Shown here in pieces: positions 7,489 through 15,365 of a DNA stretch of 38,344 nt; positions within the stretch are counted from its first letter, which is position 1, and each line of letters starts with the position of its first letter. The notes under the pieces are model-generated. The model was not told where the DNA came from and did no database searches. It saw only the letters and a list, made by a program, of their open reading frames with translations. Source of the stretch: CF-161 sp035259145 (lineage in GTDB: Bacteria; Chloroflexota; Dormibacteria; Dormibacterales; Dormibacteraceae); NCBI GenBank assembly GCA_035259145.1, contig DATFWQ010000020.1:1-38344 (forward strand). The letters run 5' to 3'. Position numbers and translations under genes: made by a program.

Positions 7489-7497
7489 AAAGGGGCC

Positions 7498-8088
7498 GTG
7501 CCGAAAATCGTCGACCACGAGGAGCGTCGCCGGCAGCTGGCCGCAGCGGTGTGGCGGGTGATCTCTCGCGACGGCGTGGAGGGCGTGTCCATAAGAGACG
7601 TGGCGGCCGAGGCGGACTGGTCTCCTGGCGCGCTGCGCCACTACTTCAAGACAAAGGACGAGCTGCTCCAGTTCGCCGCCCGCCTCGTCTATGAGCGCGT
7701 GTACGGTCGCCTGGCGGTCCCACGCCACTCCGGCATCCTGACCGAGGCGATTCGAGCGATCCTCGCCGAGGTGCTGCCGCTTGACGCGGACCGGCGCACC
7801 GAAGCGGCGATCTGGCTTGCGTTCGTTGGGCGGGGACTTGTCGATGAGAGCATCGCGCTGGAGCAGCGGGTGGCCTTCAGCGGCCTGCGGGACCTGTGTG
7901 CGCGCATAACGCACGACCTCGCACAGCGCCACTGCCTGGCGCCCGAGCTCGACCCGGACCAGGCGGCCATGCACCTACACGCGCTGATCGATGGCCTGAC
8001 TCTGCACCTGCTGATGGGAAGGCTGGCGCCTGAGGCTGCGCTGGCCGTCCTCGACGCACACCTTGGGACCATCGTGCAGGACAGCTAA
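7498..8088 (+). CDS. TetR-family transcriptional regulator
   Basis: A 196-residue repressor starting at GTG 7498. The N-terminal helix-turn-helix is clear: ERRRQLAAAVWRVISRDGVE, then VSIRDVAAEADWSPGALRHY and FKTKDELL. The C-terminal ligand and dimer domain resembles the BetI-like TetR_C_6 group (LPLDADRRTEAAIWLAFVGR, LHALIDGLTLHLLMGR). It is followed after 14 bases by the adenine-deaminase-like gene on the same strand and is divergent from the membrane gene, so either may be its target. The effector is unknown. Dyad sequences in the upstream gap suggest autoregulation. Confidence 0.93.
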   Translation: MPKIVDHEERRRQLAAAVWRVISRDGVEGVSIRDVAAEADWSPGALRHYFKTKDELLQFAARLVYERVYGRLAVPRHSGILTEAIRAILAEVLPLDADRRTEAAIWLAFVGRGLVDESIALEQRVAFSGLRDLCARITHDLAQRHCLAPELDPDQAAMHLHALIDGLTLHLLMGRLAPEAALAVLDAHLGTIVQDS

Positions 8089-8102
8089 CGTAGGGTCCCA
8101 CC

Positions 8103-9818
8103 GTGACCGTTCACCTGCATCCTTCCACGTCCACACTGCGCCGTCTCGCGGACGTGGCGCGAGGCGTGGGTGAAGCCGAGCTGATCATCACCGCCGGCGC
8201 CCTCGTCAACGTCTTCACCGAGGAAGTCCAGGAAGGCTGGGGCCTCGCCGTTGCCGACGGCCGCATTGCATTCGTCGGTCCGGACTCTCAGGTGCTGGCA
8301 CGGGCCGGTTCGAGCACGGAGCGCATCGAGCTCGGCGGTGACCTCGTGAGCCCGGGGCTGGTCGAGGGGCATACGCATTTCACCCGCATCGCGCTGGGTG
8401 ACTTCGCCGACCTTCAGGTGCGCGCGGGGGTGACGACCACGATCGTCGAGTGCATGGAGCTGGCAGTGGTGATGGGGTTCGACGGCGCTCTGGAGATGGT
8501 GTCGGCGGCGGAGAAGGTCGCCGGTCGCTTCTTCTTCACTGCGTCCGGCACGGTCGTATGCGATCCGGTGCACGACGCGAGGCTCGATCGCGACGACTGG
8601 CCTTCCTTGCTCGACCATCCGCGTGTCGCCGGCCTGGGCGAGGTGTACTGGGCCGATCTGCTGCGCGGGCACGCCCGCAGTGAGGCCATGATCGCGGCGG
8701 CGCTTGAGCGCGGCCTTCCCGTCGAGGGGCACGGTGCGGGCGCCCGTCTGCCGGCGCTCAACGCGATACGAGCCTTCGGCGCCGCCGCCGACCACGAGTC
8801 GATCGCGGCCGACGACGTGCTGGCTCGCCTGCGGTTGGGCTTCCACGCGGAGCTGCGCCACGGCGCGACCCGTCAGGACCTGCCCGCCATCTCTGCCGTC
8901 TGGCGTGAGCGGCAAGTCGACGGCAGCCGGCTGAGCTTCGTCACCGATGGCCTCGAGCCGGACGTGCTGCTCCGCGGTGACTCGCTCAACTGGGTGGTCG
9001 AGCAAGCGGTCGAGCTCGGCATGCCGCTGGCGCGCGCCGTCCGTCTCGCGAGCCACAACGCCGCCGAGCGCTATGGTCTCGGCCAGTGGCTGGGCGGCCT
9101 TGCACCGGGCATGCTTGCCGACCTTGTCGTGCTGCCCCGCGATGGTGGCTTTCGACCGCGTCTGGTGCTGGTCGGTGGGCGCCGCCCGCAGCCGTCGGCG
9201 CCAGACCCGTACCCGGCGTGGATGCTCGACACCGTCAAGCTGAACGGCCTGCGCCCAGAGCTGCTGAGGCATCCAGGCCCTGGTCTCTGGAGGGCGATGC
9301 GGCAGGAAGGGCCGGTGGTGACCCGCGAAGCTGAAAGCGACGGGTCTGGCGCGCTGGTCTGTACGGTGATCGACCGGCTGGGCGACGGCCGCGGCTTCCG
9401 GGGTTTGTGGGAGGGTTTCGGTCTACGCGGCGGCGGCGTGGCCATCACCTCAGCCTGGGAATCGCCCGGCATCGTCATCGCCGGCGACCGGCCGGACGAC
9501 ATGGCCGTCGCAGCCCGACGAGTGCAGGACCTGCGCGGGGGCGCGGCTGTCGTGAGCGACGGTGAACTGCTCGCGGAGTGGGAGGCGCCTGTCGCGGGCC
9601 TCTACAGCACCGCGGCCTGCGACCGTGTGATCGACCAGGTCGGCGCGGTCAACCGGGCACTGGCCGGCCTGGGCTGCCGCTGGCCGAACCCGGTCCTTAC
9701 GCTGGAGACCCTGACCACGGCGGCCATTCCCTTCCTGCGAATCTGGGCCGGTGGCTACTATCGCCTACGAGACGGGGCCCGTCCAGGGCTCCCGTGGGAC
9801 GGCGGACATAAGGGTTGA
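8103..9818 (+). CDS. Adenine-deaminase-like amidohydrolase with altered active site
   Basis: A 571-residue protein with the two-part layout of adenine deaminase (Ade): an amidohydrolase barrel and a C-terminal adenine-deaminase domain (GFGLRGGGVAITSAWESPGI, VAGLYST). Metal-type residues are present: H90 and H92 (PGLVEGHTHF), E180 (GLGEVYW), H210 (EGHGAG), H231 (ADHES) and D282 (VTDGLEP). But the usual H-x-H-x-E-S is HTHFTR here, and the TDD motif is TDG, so two residues that line the purine site in Ade are changed. GTG 8103 lies 14 bases after tetR. A deamination or hydrolysis of a purine-like or other cyclic amide is plausible, but adenine is not assured. The C-terminal domain is shorter and more divergent than typical. 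Confidence 0.8.
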   Translation: MTVHLHPSTSTLRRLADVARGVGEAELIITAGALVNVFTEEVQEGWGLAVADGRIAFVGPDSQVLARAGSSTERIELGGDLVSPGLVEGHTHFTRIALGDFADLQVRAGVTTTIVECMELAVVMGFDGALEMVSAAEKVAGRFFFTASGTVVCDPVHDARLDRDDWPSLLDHPRVAGLGEVYWADLLRGHARSEAMIAAALERGLPVEGHGAGARLPALNAIRAFGAAADHESIAADDVLARLRLGFHAELRHGATRQDLPAISAVWRERQVDGSRLSFVTDGLEPDVLLRGDSLNWVVEQAVELGMPLARAVRLASHNAAERYGLGQWLGGLAPGMLADLVVLPRDGGFRPRLVLVGGRRPQPSAPDPYPAWMLDTVKLNGLRPELLRHPGPGLWRAMRQEGPVVTREAESDGSGALVCTVIDRLGDGRGFRGLWEGFGLRGGGVAITSAWESPGIVIAGDRPDDMAVAARRVQDLRGGAAVVSDGELLAEWEAPVAGLYSTAACDRVIDQVGAVNRALAGLGCRWPNPVLTLETLTTAAIPFLRIWAGGYYRLRDGARPGLPWDGGHKG

Positions 9819-9848
9819 GCCCGTGCATGAGCGAGCGGGCGTAGCCGC

Positions 9849-11006
9849 CTAACGAGACCGGGGCAAGCCCAGGACCCGCTCGGCCAGGATGTTGCGCAGA
9901 ACCTCGGACGTACCCGCCTCGATCGTGTTCGCTCGCGAGCGCAGGAAGCCGTACTGCCAGCGATTACCGTTCTCGACCTGGCCCGACGGCCCCATCAGGT
10001 CGATCGCGGTCTCGTTCATCCGCTGGTTGAGCTCGGAGTAGAAGAGCTTCATGATCGAGCCCTCAGGCCCGGGGATACCGGTCTTCATGACGCTCGTGAC
10101 CGCCCGCTGGCCGACAAGCTGCAAGGTGCGTGCCTCGATGTAGTGCTGGGCGATGGCCTGACGCAGCAGGCGCTCACCACTCCGGCCGCTGCCGCGAGCG
10201 TGGTCGATGAGCTCGCCGGCGGTGACCGACGCCTGGTTGGCCAGGGCGGTGCCCAGCGTGCCGCGTTCGTGCAGCAGGGTTGTGATGGCGACGTCCCAGC
10301 CCCGGCCGGGCTCGCCCAGCACCTGCTGCTTGGGCACCCTGACCTCGTTGAAGAAGACCTCGTTGAACTCCGCCTCGCCGGTTATCTGTCTCAGGGGTCT
10401 GACGTCGACGCCGGGGCTCTTCATGTCGGCGATGACGTACGTCAGCCCGTGACGTGGGTTCGCCTCCTGGCGCTCCCGCGTCAGGAGCAGGCACCACTTT
10501 GCAAACTGCGCAAGCGTTGTCCACACCTTCTGTCCGGTGACCAGGTAGTGGTCGCCCACGTCGACCGCGCGCGTCTGGAGAGCCGACAGGTCGCTGCCCG
10601 CGTTGGGCTCGCTGAACCCCTGGCACCAGATCTCCTCGGCGCTCAGTATCTTGCTCAAGTAGCGGCGCTTCTGCCCTTCGGTGCCGTGCGCCATGATCAC
10701 GGGACCGCCCATCCCCAGGCCGAGAACGTTGATCGGCCCGGGTGCGCGGGCCTCGATCATCTCCTGGCTGAAGATGATCTGCTCCATCAGGGTGGCGCCG
10801 CGGCCGCCGTACTCCTGCGGCCAGTTCAGGCCGACGTAGCCGGCCTCGTGCATCTTCCGCTGCCAGGCGATGCGCCTCTCCAGCCACTCCGCTGAGCTGG
10901 CGTCCTCCTCGTCGGCGCTGTCTGCCCAGGCGGGCCGGTTCGCGCGCAGCCAGCTCCGGACCTCGTCGCGGAAAGCCGTCTCGTCGGGCGTCAGATCGAA
11001 GTCCAT
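9849..11006 (-). CDS. Acyl-CoA dehydrogenase (FadE-type)
   Basis: A 385-residue flavoprotein from ATG 11006 (MDFDLTPDETAF, the usual opening); an upstream GTG at 11024 would add six residues. Motifs: WPQEYGGRGATLMEQIIF, CQGFSEPNAGSDLSALQTRA (FAD/substrate-binding FSEPxAGSD), VTGQKVWTTLAQFAKWCLLL, and the C-terminal RANTIEAGTSEVLRNILAER with VLGLPR. The typical catalytic Glu (YEGT) place is Ala in IEAGT; Glu247 of LLHERG is the likely base, as in the long FadE subfamily. It shares the FadE branch with the gene at 2328 but the two are clearly different proteins. Divergent from the oxidoreductase at 11095. Likely role: alpha,beta-oxidation of an acyl-CoA of unknown type. Confidence 0.92.
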   Translation of the reverse strand: MDFDLTPDETAFRDEVRSWLRANRPAWADSADEEDASSAEWLERRIAWQRKMHEAGYVGLNWPQEYGGRGATLMEQIIFSQEMIEARAPGPINVLGLGMGGPVIMAHGTEGQKRRYLSKILSAEEIWCQGFSEPNAGSDLSALQTRAVDVGDHYLVTGQKVWTTLAQFAKWCLLLTRERQEANPRHGLTYVIADMKSPGVDVRPLRQITGEAEFNEVFFNEVRVPKQQVLGEPGRGWDVAITTLLHERGTLGTALANQASVTAGELIDHARGSGRSGERLLRQAIAQHYIEARTLQLVGQRAVTSVMKTGIPGPEGSIMKLFYSELNQRMNETAIDLMGPSGQVENGNRWQYGFLRSRANTIEAGTSEVLRNILAERVLGLPRSR

Positions 11007-11094
11007 GGGGTCAATGTAAGGCACGCAGCCGCCGCTGCTGTGCGTCGGGCAACATGTGCGTGATGAAGACGTACCCCAAAAGAGCCGTAGCGCC

Positions 11095-12069
11095 GTGAAA
11101 GCCGCCGTCCTTGAGCGTCTGGGGGGGCCGGAGGGTTTGACCGTGATGGAGCGGCCGGCACCTGATGAAAGTGGCGGCGTCCTGGTCGACGTCTACGCCG
11201 CAGGCGTGTCCTTTCCTGACCTGCTCATGTCTCAGGGCAGGTACCAGATCCAACCCGAGCCCCCTTTCGTGCTCGGCGTGGAGGGCGCGGGAGTGGTGGC
11301 GGAAGCGCCCCCCTCGGCCGGCCTGCGGCCGGGCCAGCGGGTGGTGTTCAACGCGATGGGCAGCTGGGCAGAGCAGGTGGCTGTTGCGCCAGAGCAGGTG
11401 TTGTCGCTGCCAGATGCTCTCACGATGGAGCAGGGCGCCGGGCTGCTGATGAACTACCACACCGCACACTTCGGGCTGGTCCGAAGGGGGCGGCTGCAGC
11501 CGGCGGAGACTCTGCTCGTACACGGGGCGGCGGGCGGCGTTGGCAGCGCCGCGATCCAGGTCGGCAAGGCGGTCGGCGCCCGAGTGATCGCAGTCGTTTC
11601 GGATCAGCGCAAGGCAGAGGTCGCTTCGCGACTGGGCGCCGACGAGTGCGTGCTGGCCGGCGAAGGCTGGCTCGAGCGGGTTCGTCGAGCCAGCGGCGGG
11701 GGGGTGAACGTCATCTTCGACCCGGTGGCAGGCGACCGTTTCGACGACAGCATCCGAGCCCTTGCGCCGGAGGGTCGGCTGCTCATCATCGGCTTTGCCG
11801 GGGGGTCCATCCCGCGTGTCGCGGTCAACCGGGTGCTCTTTCGGAACATCGACGTGGTCGGGGCAGGCTGGGGCGCATTCCTGGAGGTCCACCCAGAGGT
11901 GAAGGCGTCCACGCACGCCGGCCTTCTGCAGATGGTGGAGGCGGGGTTCGTGGCGCCTCTGGTCGGGGCGGAGTTTCCGCTCGAGCGGGCGGCCGAGGCG
12001 CTGCGGCTGATCGCCGACCGCCAGGCTGTGGGCAAGGTCGTCCTGAAGGTCAAGGGGGGAGCGTCGTGA
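11095..12069 (+). CDS. NADPH:quinone oxidoreductase-like MDR protein
   Basis: A 324-residue medium-chain dehydrogenase/reductase without structural zinc. Start chosen at GTG 11095 (MKAAVLERLGGPEGL), the conserved opening; the frame stays open to 11056. GroES-like domain: GVSFPDLLMSQGRYQIQPEP and FVLGVEGAGVV. Rossmann domain: VHGAAGGVGSAAIQVGKAVG with the AAGGVG nucleotide motif. The end ERAAEALRLIADRQAVGKVV is typical. No zinc-binding Cys/His set is seen. Relatives reduce quinones or enoyl groups; with an acyl-CoA dehydrogenase divergently placed, an enoyl reductase is possible. Followed by the ICMT gene after 22 bases, so possibly co-transcribed. Confidence 0.9.
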   Translation: MKAAVLERLGGPEGLTVMERPAPDESGGVLVDVYAAGVSFPDLLMSQGRYQIQPEPPFVLGVEGAGVVAEAPPSAGLRPGQRVVFNAMGSWAEQVAVAPEQVLSLPDALTMEQGAGLLMNYHTAHFGLVRRGRLQPAETLLVHGAAGGVGSAAIQVGKAVGARVIAVVSDQRKAEVASRLGADECVLAGEGWLERVRRASGGGVNVIFDPVAGDRFDDSIRALAPEGRLLIIGFAGGSIPRVAVNRVLFRNIDVVGAGWGAFLEVHPEVKASTHAGLLQMVEAGFVAPLVGAEFPLERAAEALRLIADRQAVGKVVLKVKGGAS

Positions 12070-12091
12070 GAGCACGGGCGGCGCTGGTTCG

Positions 12092-12664
12092 GTGAGCAGG
12101 CGGCCTGCGAGGGTGCCACCAGCCTGGTTCGTGGGACTGGCGGCGGCGGTGGGTGCCCAGCGCCTGCGCGAGCTGGCCCTCTCCCGGCGGAACAGCCGCG
12201 GACTCCGGGGTCGCCAGGCGGCGGCTCGGAGCTACCCGCTCATGGTGGCGGCCCACGTCGGGCTGTGCACGCTGCCGCTCGTGGAGGTGGCTACACTGCG
12301 GCGCCGTTCGCGCGCGCCGCTGCTGTGGACGGGGGTCCTGGCAGCAGCGACGGCGCTGCGCTGGTGGAGCATCAGGACGCTTGGTTCAACGTGGAACGTT
12401 CGCGCTGTCGTCCCCGACGACCTTCGTCCCGTGAGCAGTGGGCCGTATCGGTTCGTCCGCCATCCGAACTACCTGGCGGTGTCGCTCGAGTTCCTCGCGC
12501 TGCCGCTGGCCGGAGGTGCGGTCTGCAGCGCGCTCGGTCTCTCGCTGCTCAACGCAGGACTGCTGATCGACCGGATCCGCTCAGAGGAGCGGCTGCTGGC
12601 GCGCGTGCCTGGCTACCAGGAGGCGTTCGAGGGCCGGGCGCGGCTCATCCCCGGGTTATTCTGA
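12092..12664 (+). CDS. Isoprenylcysteine carboxyl methyltransferase (ICMT)-family membrane methyltransferase
   Basis: A 190-residue membrane protein from GTG 12092. Hydrophobic spans include AWFVGLAAAVGA, SYPLMVAAHVGLCTLPLVEV, LLWTGVLAAATALRWW and SLEFLALPLAGGAVCSALGL. The catalytic half carries GPYRFVRHPNYLAVSLEF and EERLLARVPGYQEAF, the SAM-binding R-H-P-N-Y and E-R signature of the ICMT/PEMT family. In many bacteria such a gene sits next to a type III polyketide synthase (BpsB beside BpsA in Bacillus, SrsB beside SrsA in Streptomyces), where it O-methylates alkylresorcinols or alkylpyrones. The PKS gene here is adjacent but convergent, 39 bases apart. The role as phenolic-lipid methyltransferase is inferred from this neighbourhood. 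Confidence 0.87.
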   Translation: MSRRPARVPPAWFVGLAAAVGAQRLRELALSRRNSRGLRGRQAAARSYPLMVAAHVGLCTLPLVEVATLRRRSRAPLLWTGVLAAATALRWWSIRTLGSTWNVRAVVPDDLRPVSSGPYRFVRHPNYLAVSLEFLALPLAGGAVCSALGLSLLNAGLLIDRIRSEERLLARVPGYQEAFEGRARLIPGLF

Positions 12665-12671
12665 CGAACTC

Positions 12672-12689
12672 GACGCGGTCACTCGCGTC
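12672..12689. terminator. Weak hairpin between convergent ICMT and polyketide synthase genes
   Basis: GACGCG (12672-12677) and CGCGTC (12684-12689) form a 6-bp stem with a 6-base loop in the 39-base gap between two convergent stop codons. An alternative pairing uses CTGACG at 12661 with CGTCAG at 12686. It could serve both directions; no T-tract. Confidence 0.3.
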
Positions 12690-12703
12690 AGTTCCCGTGC
12701 CGA

Positions 12704-13741
12704 TCACTCATTCCAACGAAGATGGGTCAGCTCGATTGAGACGCCGGGACCGAACGCGATCGCCAGGCCGTCCCCACCCAGCGGCGCCAGCGCGGCCATG
12801 CTGAAGAAGACGGAGGCCGACGAAAGGTTGCCGACCTCACGGAAGACGCGCCGGGATAGAGCCAGCTCTTGAGGTCGGAGACCGAGGGAGGCCTCGACCG
12901 CGTCGAAGACGCGAGGGCCGCCGGCGTGGACTGCGTAGAAGCCGACCTGGTCGATCCCCCGGCGTGCGCGAAAGTCCTCAACGACCTCGCCGAGATTGCG
13001 TTCGATCAGCTGCGGCAGCCGGCGATCGAGGACGACGTGGAAGCCCGTGTCGCGAAGGTCGAAGCCGAGCGCGCTGGCGGTGTCCGGCAGAAGGCGGGAC
13101 GCCGCGCCACGGACCGTGAGGCGGCGGCGCGCCCCGTCCCCACCCATCACCGTCGCCGCAGCGCCGTCGCCGAAAACCATCGAGGCGGTCAGATTGTCGA
13201 TCGAGCGGTCGCCATGCTGGAAAGTGAGGGACGACACCTCCACGGCGACGACCAGGACGCGGTGATCAGGAAAGGCGGCCAGGTGGCGGTGGGCGGCCGC
13301 GATCGCGGCGGCGCCGCCGCTGCAGCCAAGTTCGGTGATAGGTAGGCGGATCACGTCGGAACGCAGGCCGATCTCGGCAGCCAGGCGAACGTCGAGTGAC
13401 GGGAGCAGGTAGCCGGTGCAGGAGACGGAGATCACCATGTCGATCTCGCGAGGCGCCACGCCGGCAGCGTCCAGCGCTTGACAGCTTGCGAGCCGCGCCA
13501 GGCGCGGGGCGTGTTCACCGTAGAGGCGCATGGTCTCACCCAGGGAGCGGGGCTGCATGAGCCAGTCCGCCGGCGCGACCAGGTGCCGGGTCACCGGCTC
13601 GGGCGTGGCGCCCCTCAGCCGCGGCCAGAAGTCGGCGAGCAGCGCAAGACTCTGGGCGCCGTCGATCGTGTGCTCGGGCAGGGCTGTGCCAAACCCCCGG
13701 AATGCGCTGACGGCAGCGCTCTTGCCAGCCTCTGCCGTCAC
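12704..13741 (-). CDS. Type III polyketide synthase (chalcone/alkylresorcinol synthase family)
   Basis: A 345-residue homodimeric condensing enzyme. Start is GTG 13741, overlapping the DUF1801 stop (GTGA); longer frames are shadows. The catalytic triad is complete: Cys140 in ITELGCSGGAAA, His272 in FYAVHAGGPRVFDAVE, and Asn305 in REVGNLSSASVFF. Further family markers: VSCTGYLLPSLDVRLA, DNLTASMVFGDGAAATV and GDGLAIAFGPG. Such enzymes extend an acyl starter (often a fatty acyl-CoA) with malonyl-CoA and cyclise it to a resorcinol, pyrone or quinone precursor. With the flanking ICMT-family gene and the FAD oxidoreductase it makes the trio known from Streptomyces srsABC, which produces phenolic lipids for the membrane. 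The starter and product are not predictable from the sequence. Confidence 0.94.
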   Translation of the reverse strand: MTAEAGKSAAVSAFRGFGTALPEHTIDGAQSLALLADFWPRLRGATPEPVTRHLVAPADWLMQPRSLGETMRLYGEHAPRLARLASCQALDAAGVAPREIDMVISVSCTGYLLPSLDVRLAAEIGLRSDVIRLPITELGCSGGAAAIAAAHRHLAAFPDHRVLVVAVEVSSLTFQHGDRSIDNLTASMVFGDGAAATVMGGDGARRRLTVRGAASRLLPDTASALGFDLRDTGFHVVLDRRLPQLIERNLGEVVEDFRARRGIDQVGFYAVHAGGPRVFDAVEASLGLRPQELALSRRVFREVGNLSSASVFFSMAALAPLGGDGLAIAFGPGVSIELTHLRWNE

Positions 13742-14106
13742 ATCCGCGCCATCGCCGCAGCCATGAGCTGGCGCAGCTCCGGCCGGTCTAGATCCTGAGG
13801 CTGGCGGAGCTTCACGTGGCGGTGCACCTTGCCGGTCCCTTCCATGAGCCGGCTGGGGTCCGGCAATTCGACGCCGTGCGCGATACCCAGCGTGACATGG
13901 GTCCGCTGCGGCGTGACCGTGAAGCGGAGCCCCTTGTAGCCGGTGGTGGTGCCGAAGCCGATTGTGGTGCCGAAGCGGGGATTCTGTTCGTCCACCGTCA
14001 CTACAGCATCCGGGAAAATGGCGAACACAGCGTCGCACGCGCGGCGGGCCACCTCGCGGATCGGTGGACTGCACGATTCGAGCGCCCGATCCACGTCGCC
14101 GTCCAT
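13738..14106 (-). CDS. DUF1801 protein
   Basis: A 122-residue cytosolic protein. It matches the DUF1801 (YdhG-like) pattern: an early helix (PIREVARRACDAVFAIFPDA), a central sheet (GYKGLRFTVTPQRTHVTLGI) and a basic loop (LMEGTGKVHRHVKLRQPQD), with a last helix (RPELRQLMAAAMARM). Function of the family is unknown. Its stop overlaps the start of the polyketide synthase by 4 bases, so the two are translationally coupled, which is unusual for this family. The FAD oxidoreductase lies 66 bases upstream. It may be a chance rider in the operon or a helper of the lipid pathway. Confidence 0.85.
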   Translation of the reverse strand: MDGDVDRALESCSPPIREVARRACDAVFAIFPDAVVTVDEQNPRFGTTIGFGTTTGYKGLRFTVTPQRTHVTLGIAHGVELPDPSRLMEGTGKVHRHVKLRQPQDLDRPELRQLMAAAMARM

Positions 14107-14172
14107 GCCGAGAGGCTACCCCGATTGCAAGGCGCAGGCCTAAGGTGCCATACGGTGGCCGCTGCCGATCAC

Positions 14173-15348
14173 TCAGAAACCCGCCAGCGCGGCCCAGTCG
14201 CGGGGGCCGACACGGAGGATGTCGCGCGTCCCATCATTGACCTCCAGCAGCGCTTGCAGCGCGGCCGGCCGTCGCGACACCCCAGCCATGGCTCTACGCG
14301 CCAGGTCTGGCGAGCCCGTCAGCGCGAGCGCGAGGCCGGTCACGATGCGCCGGCGCCGCCACTGCCGGGCCCACCAGGCACGGTAGGTCGCCGCCGCCGC
14401 GGCGATCTCCGACGGCGGGGCGAGGTCGGTCGGACCGCCGAGCTGGCGGCCCAGCGTCTCGGCCTGCGCCAGTCCAGCCGCGATGCCGTCACCGGTCAGC
14501 GGGTCCAGAAAGCCGGCCGAGTCTCCGACAAGGAACGCTCGGCCCTCCGCCACGGTGTGTGGCGACGTCCGGAACGGGCCCGCACCCCACACCCGCCCGG
14601 CCAGCGGTGCACCGGCCAGCTCGGGATGGGCTCGCTCGACCGTCGCCCGATAGCTCTCCAACACGCTGTGGCCGGCCTGTCGAAGCCTGCCTCGTGGGCC
14701 AAGCACCGCCAGCAGGACCTCATCGTGACCGGACGGAGCCGCGTAGACCTCGACGTCTCCCAGCAACGTGATGACGATCTCGTCCGGGATCTGCTGCCCG
14801 TGCACAGCCAGATGGCCGACCAGCGCGTGACGAGGCGCCGTCTCGGTGCGGCGTGGCGGCGAGGTCCAGCCCAGCCAACCCGCGACGGGTGAGCGCAGGC
14901 CGTCCGCCCCGACGAGGACCCGCGCGATGAGCTCGCCGTGCTGGGTATCGAGGTGTACGCACTCCGTGGCAATTCGGAGCCCGACCGCGGCGCATCCGGC
15001 AAGAAATGTCACGCCGGAGGTGGCCGCCGCACGGGCGGCAAGAAGCGGGTCGAGCCGCAGGCGTCTCACGCCGCACGCGTGGCCGGTCGTCAGGTCGCCG
15101 CGCACGGACCGGCCGCTCGCCAGCCGCCAGCGCACCCCGCCCAGTGCGGGGAAGCCCTCTGCGACGAGGTCTATGCCAAGGCCCGCCAGCACCTTGACGC
15201 CGCTCGGCATCAGCCCCTCGCCACAAGGCTTGTCCCGTGGAAGAGTGGCCTTCTCTACGACCGTCACGCGTCGGCCGGCTCTGGCCAGCAGCATGGCGAC
15301 CGTTGCGCCGACCGGCCCGCCCCCGACCACGACCACGTCGGCATCCAT
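14173..15348 (-). CDS. FAD-dependent oxidoreductase (geranylgeranyl-reductase / SrsC-like monooxygenase type)
   Basis: A 391-residue flavoprotein. The N-terminus has the Rossmann motif DVVVVGGGPVGATVAMLLAR with the acidic end VTVVEK; next comes LPRDKPCGEGLMPSG, the P-C-G loop of the geranylgeranyl reductase/aromatic hydroxylase group; then VLVGADGLRSPVAGWLG (GADG) and RAFLVGDSAGFLDPLTGDGI, the second FAD-binding GD motif. In type III PKS clusters this family hydroxylates alkylresorcinols to quinols (SrsC) or reduces double bonds. It lies between the LLM gene (17 bases upstream) and the DUF1801-PKS pair, all on the minus strand. Cytosolic or peripheral membrane; no signal peptide. Confidence 0.9.
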   Translation of the reverse strand: MDADVVVVGGGPVGATVAMLLARAGRRVTVVEKATLPRDKPCGEGLMPSGVKVLAGLGIDLVAEGFPALGGVRWRLASGRSVRGDLTTGHACGVRRLRLDPLLAARAAATSGVTFLAGCAAVGLRIATECVHLDTQHGELIARVLVGADGLRSPVAGWLGWTSPPRRTETAPRHALVGHLAVHGQQIPDEIVITLLGDVEVYAAPSGHDEVLLAVLGPRGRLRQAGHSVLESYRATVERAHPELAGAPLAGRVWGAGPFRTSPHTVAEGRAFLVGDSAGFLDPLTGDGIAAGLAQAETLGRQLGGPTDLAPPSEIAAAAATYRAWWARQWRRRRIVTGLALALTGSPDLARRAMAGVSRRPAALQALLEVNDGTRDILRVGPRDWAALAGF

Positions 15349-15365
15349 GGGAGTCCGTGGGCTCG

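Noticed and set aside
8085..9272. Long open frame opposite the adenine-deaminase-like gene
   Set aside because: It mirrors codon bias of the real plus-strand gene, has no family motif and many charged runs; typical antisense artefact in GC-rich DNA. The same holds for 11011-12075, 22519-23862 and 34269-35492 on the minus strand.
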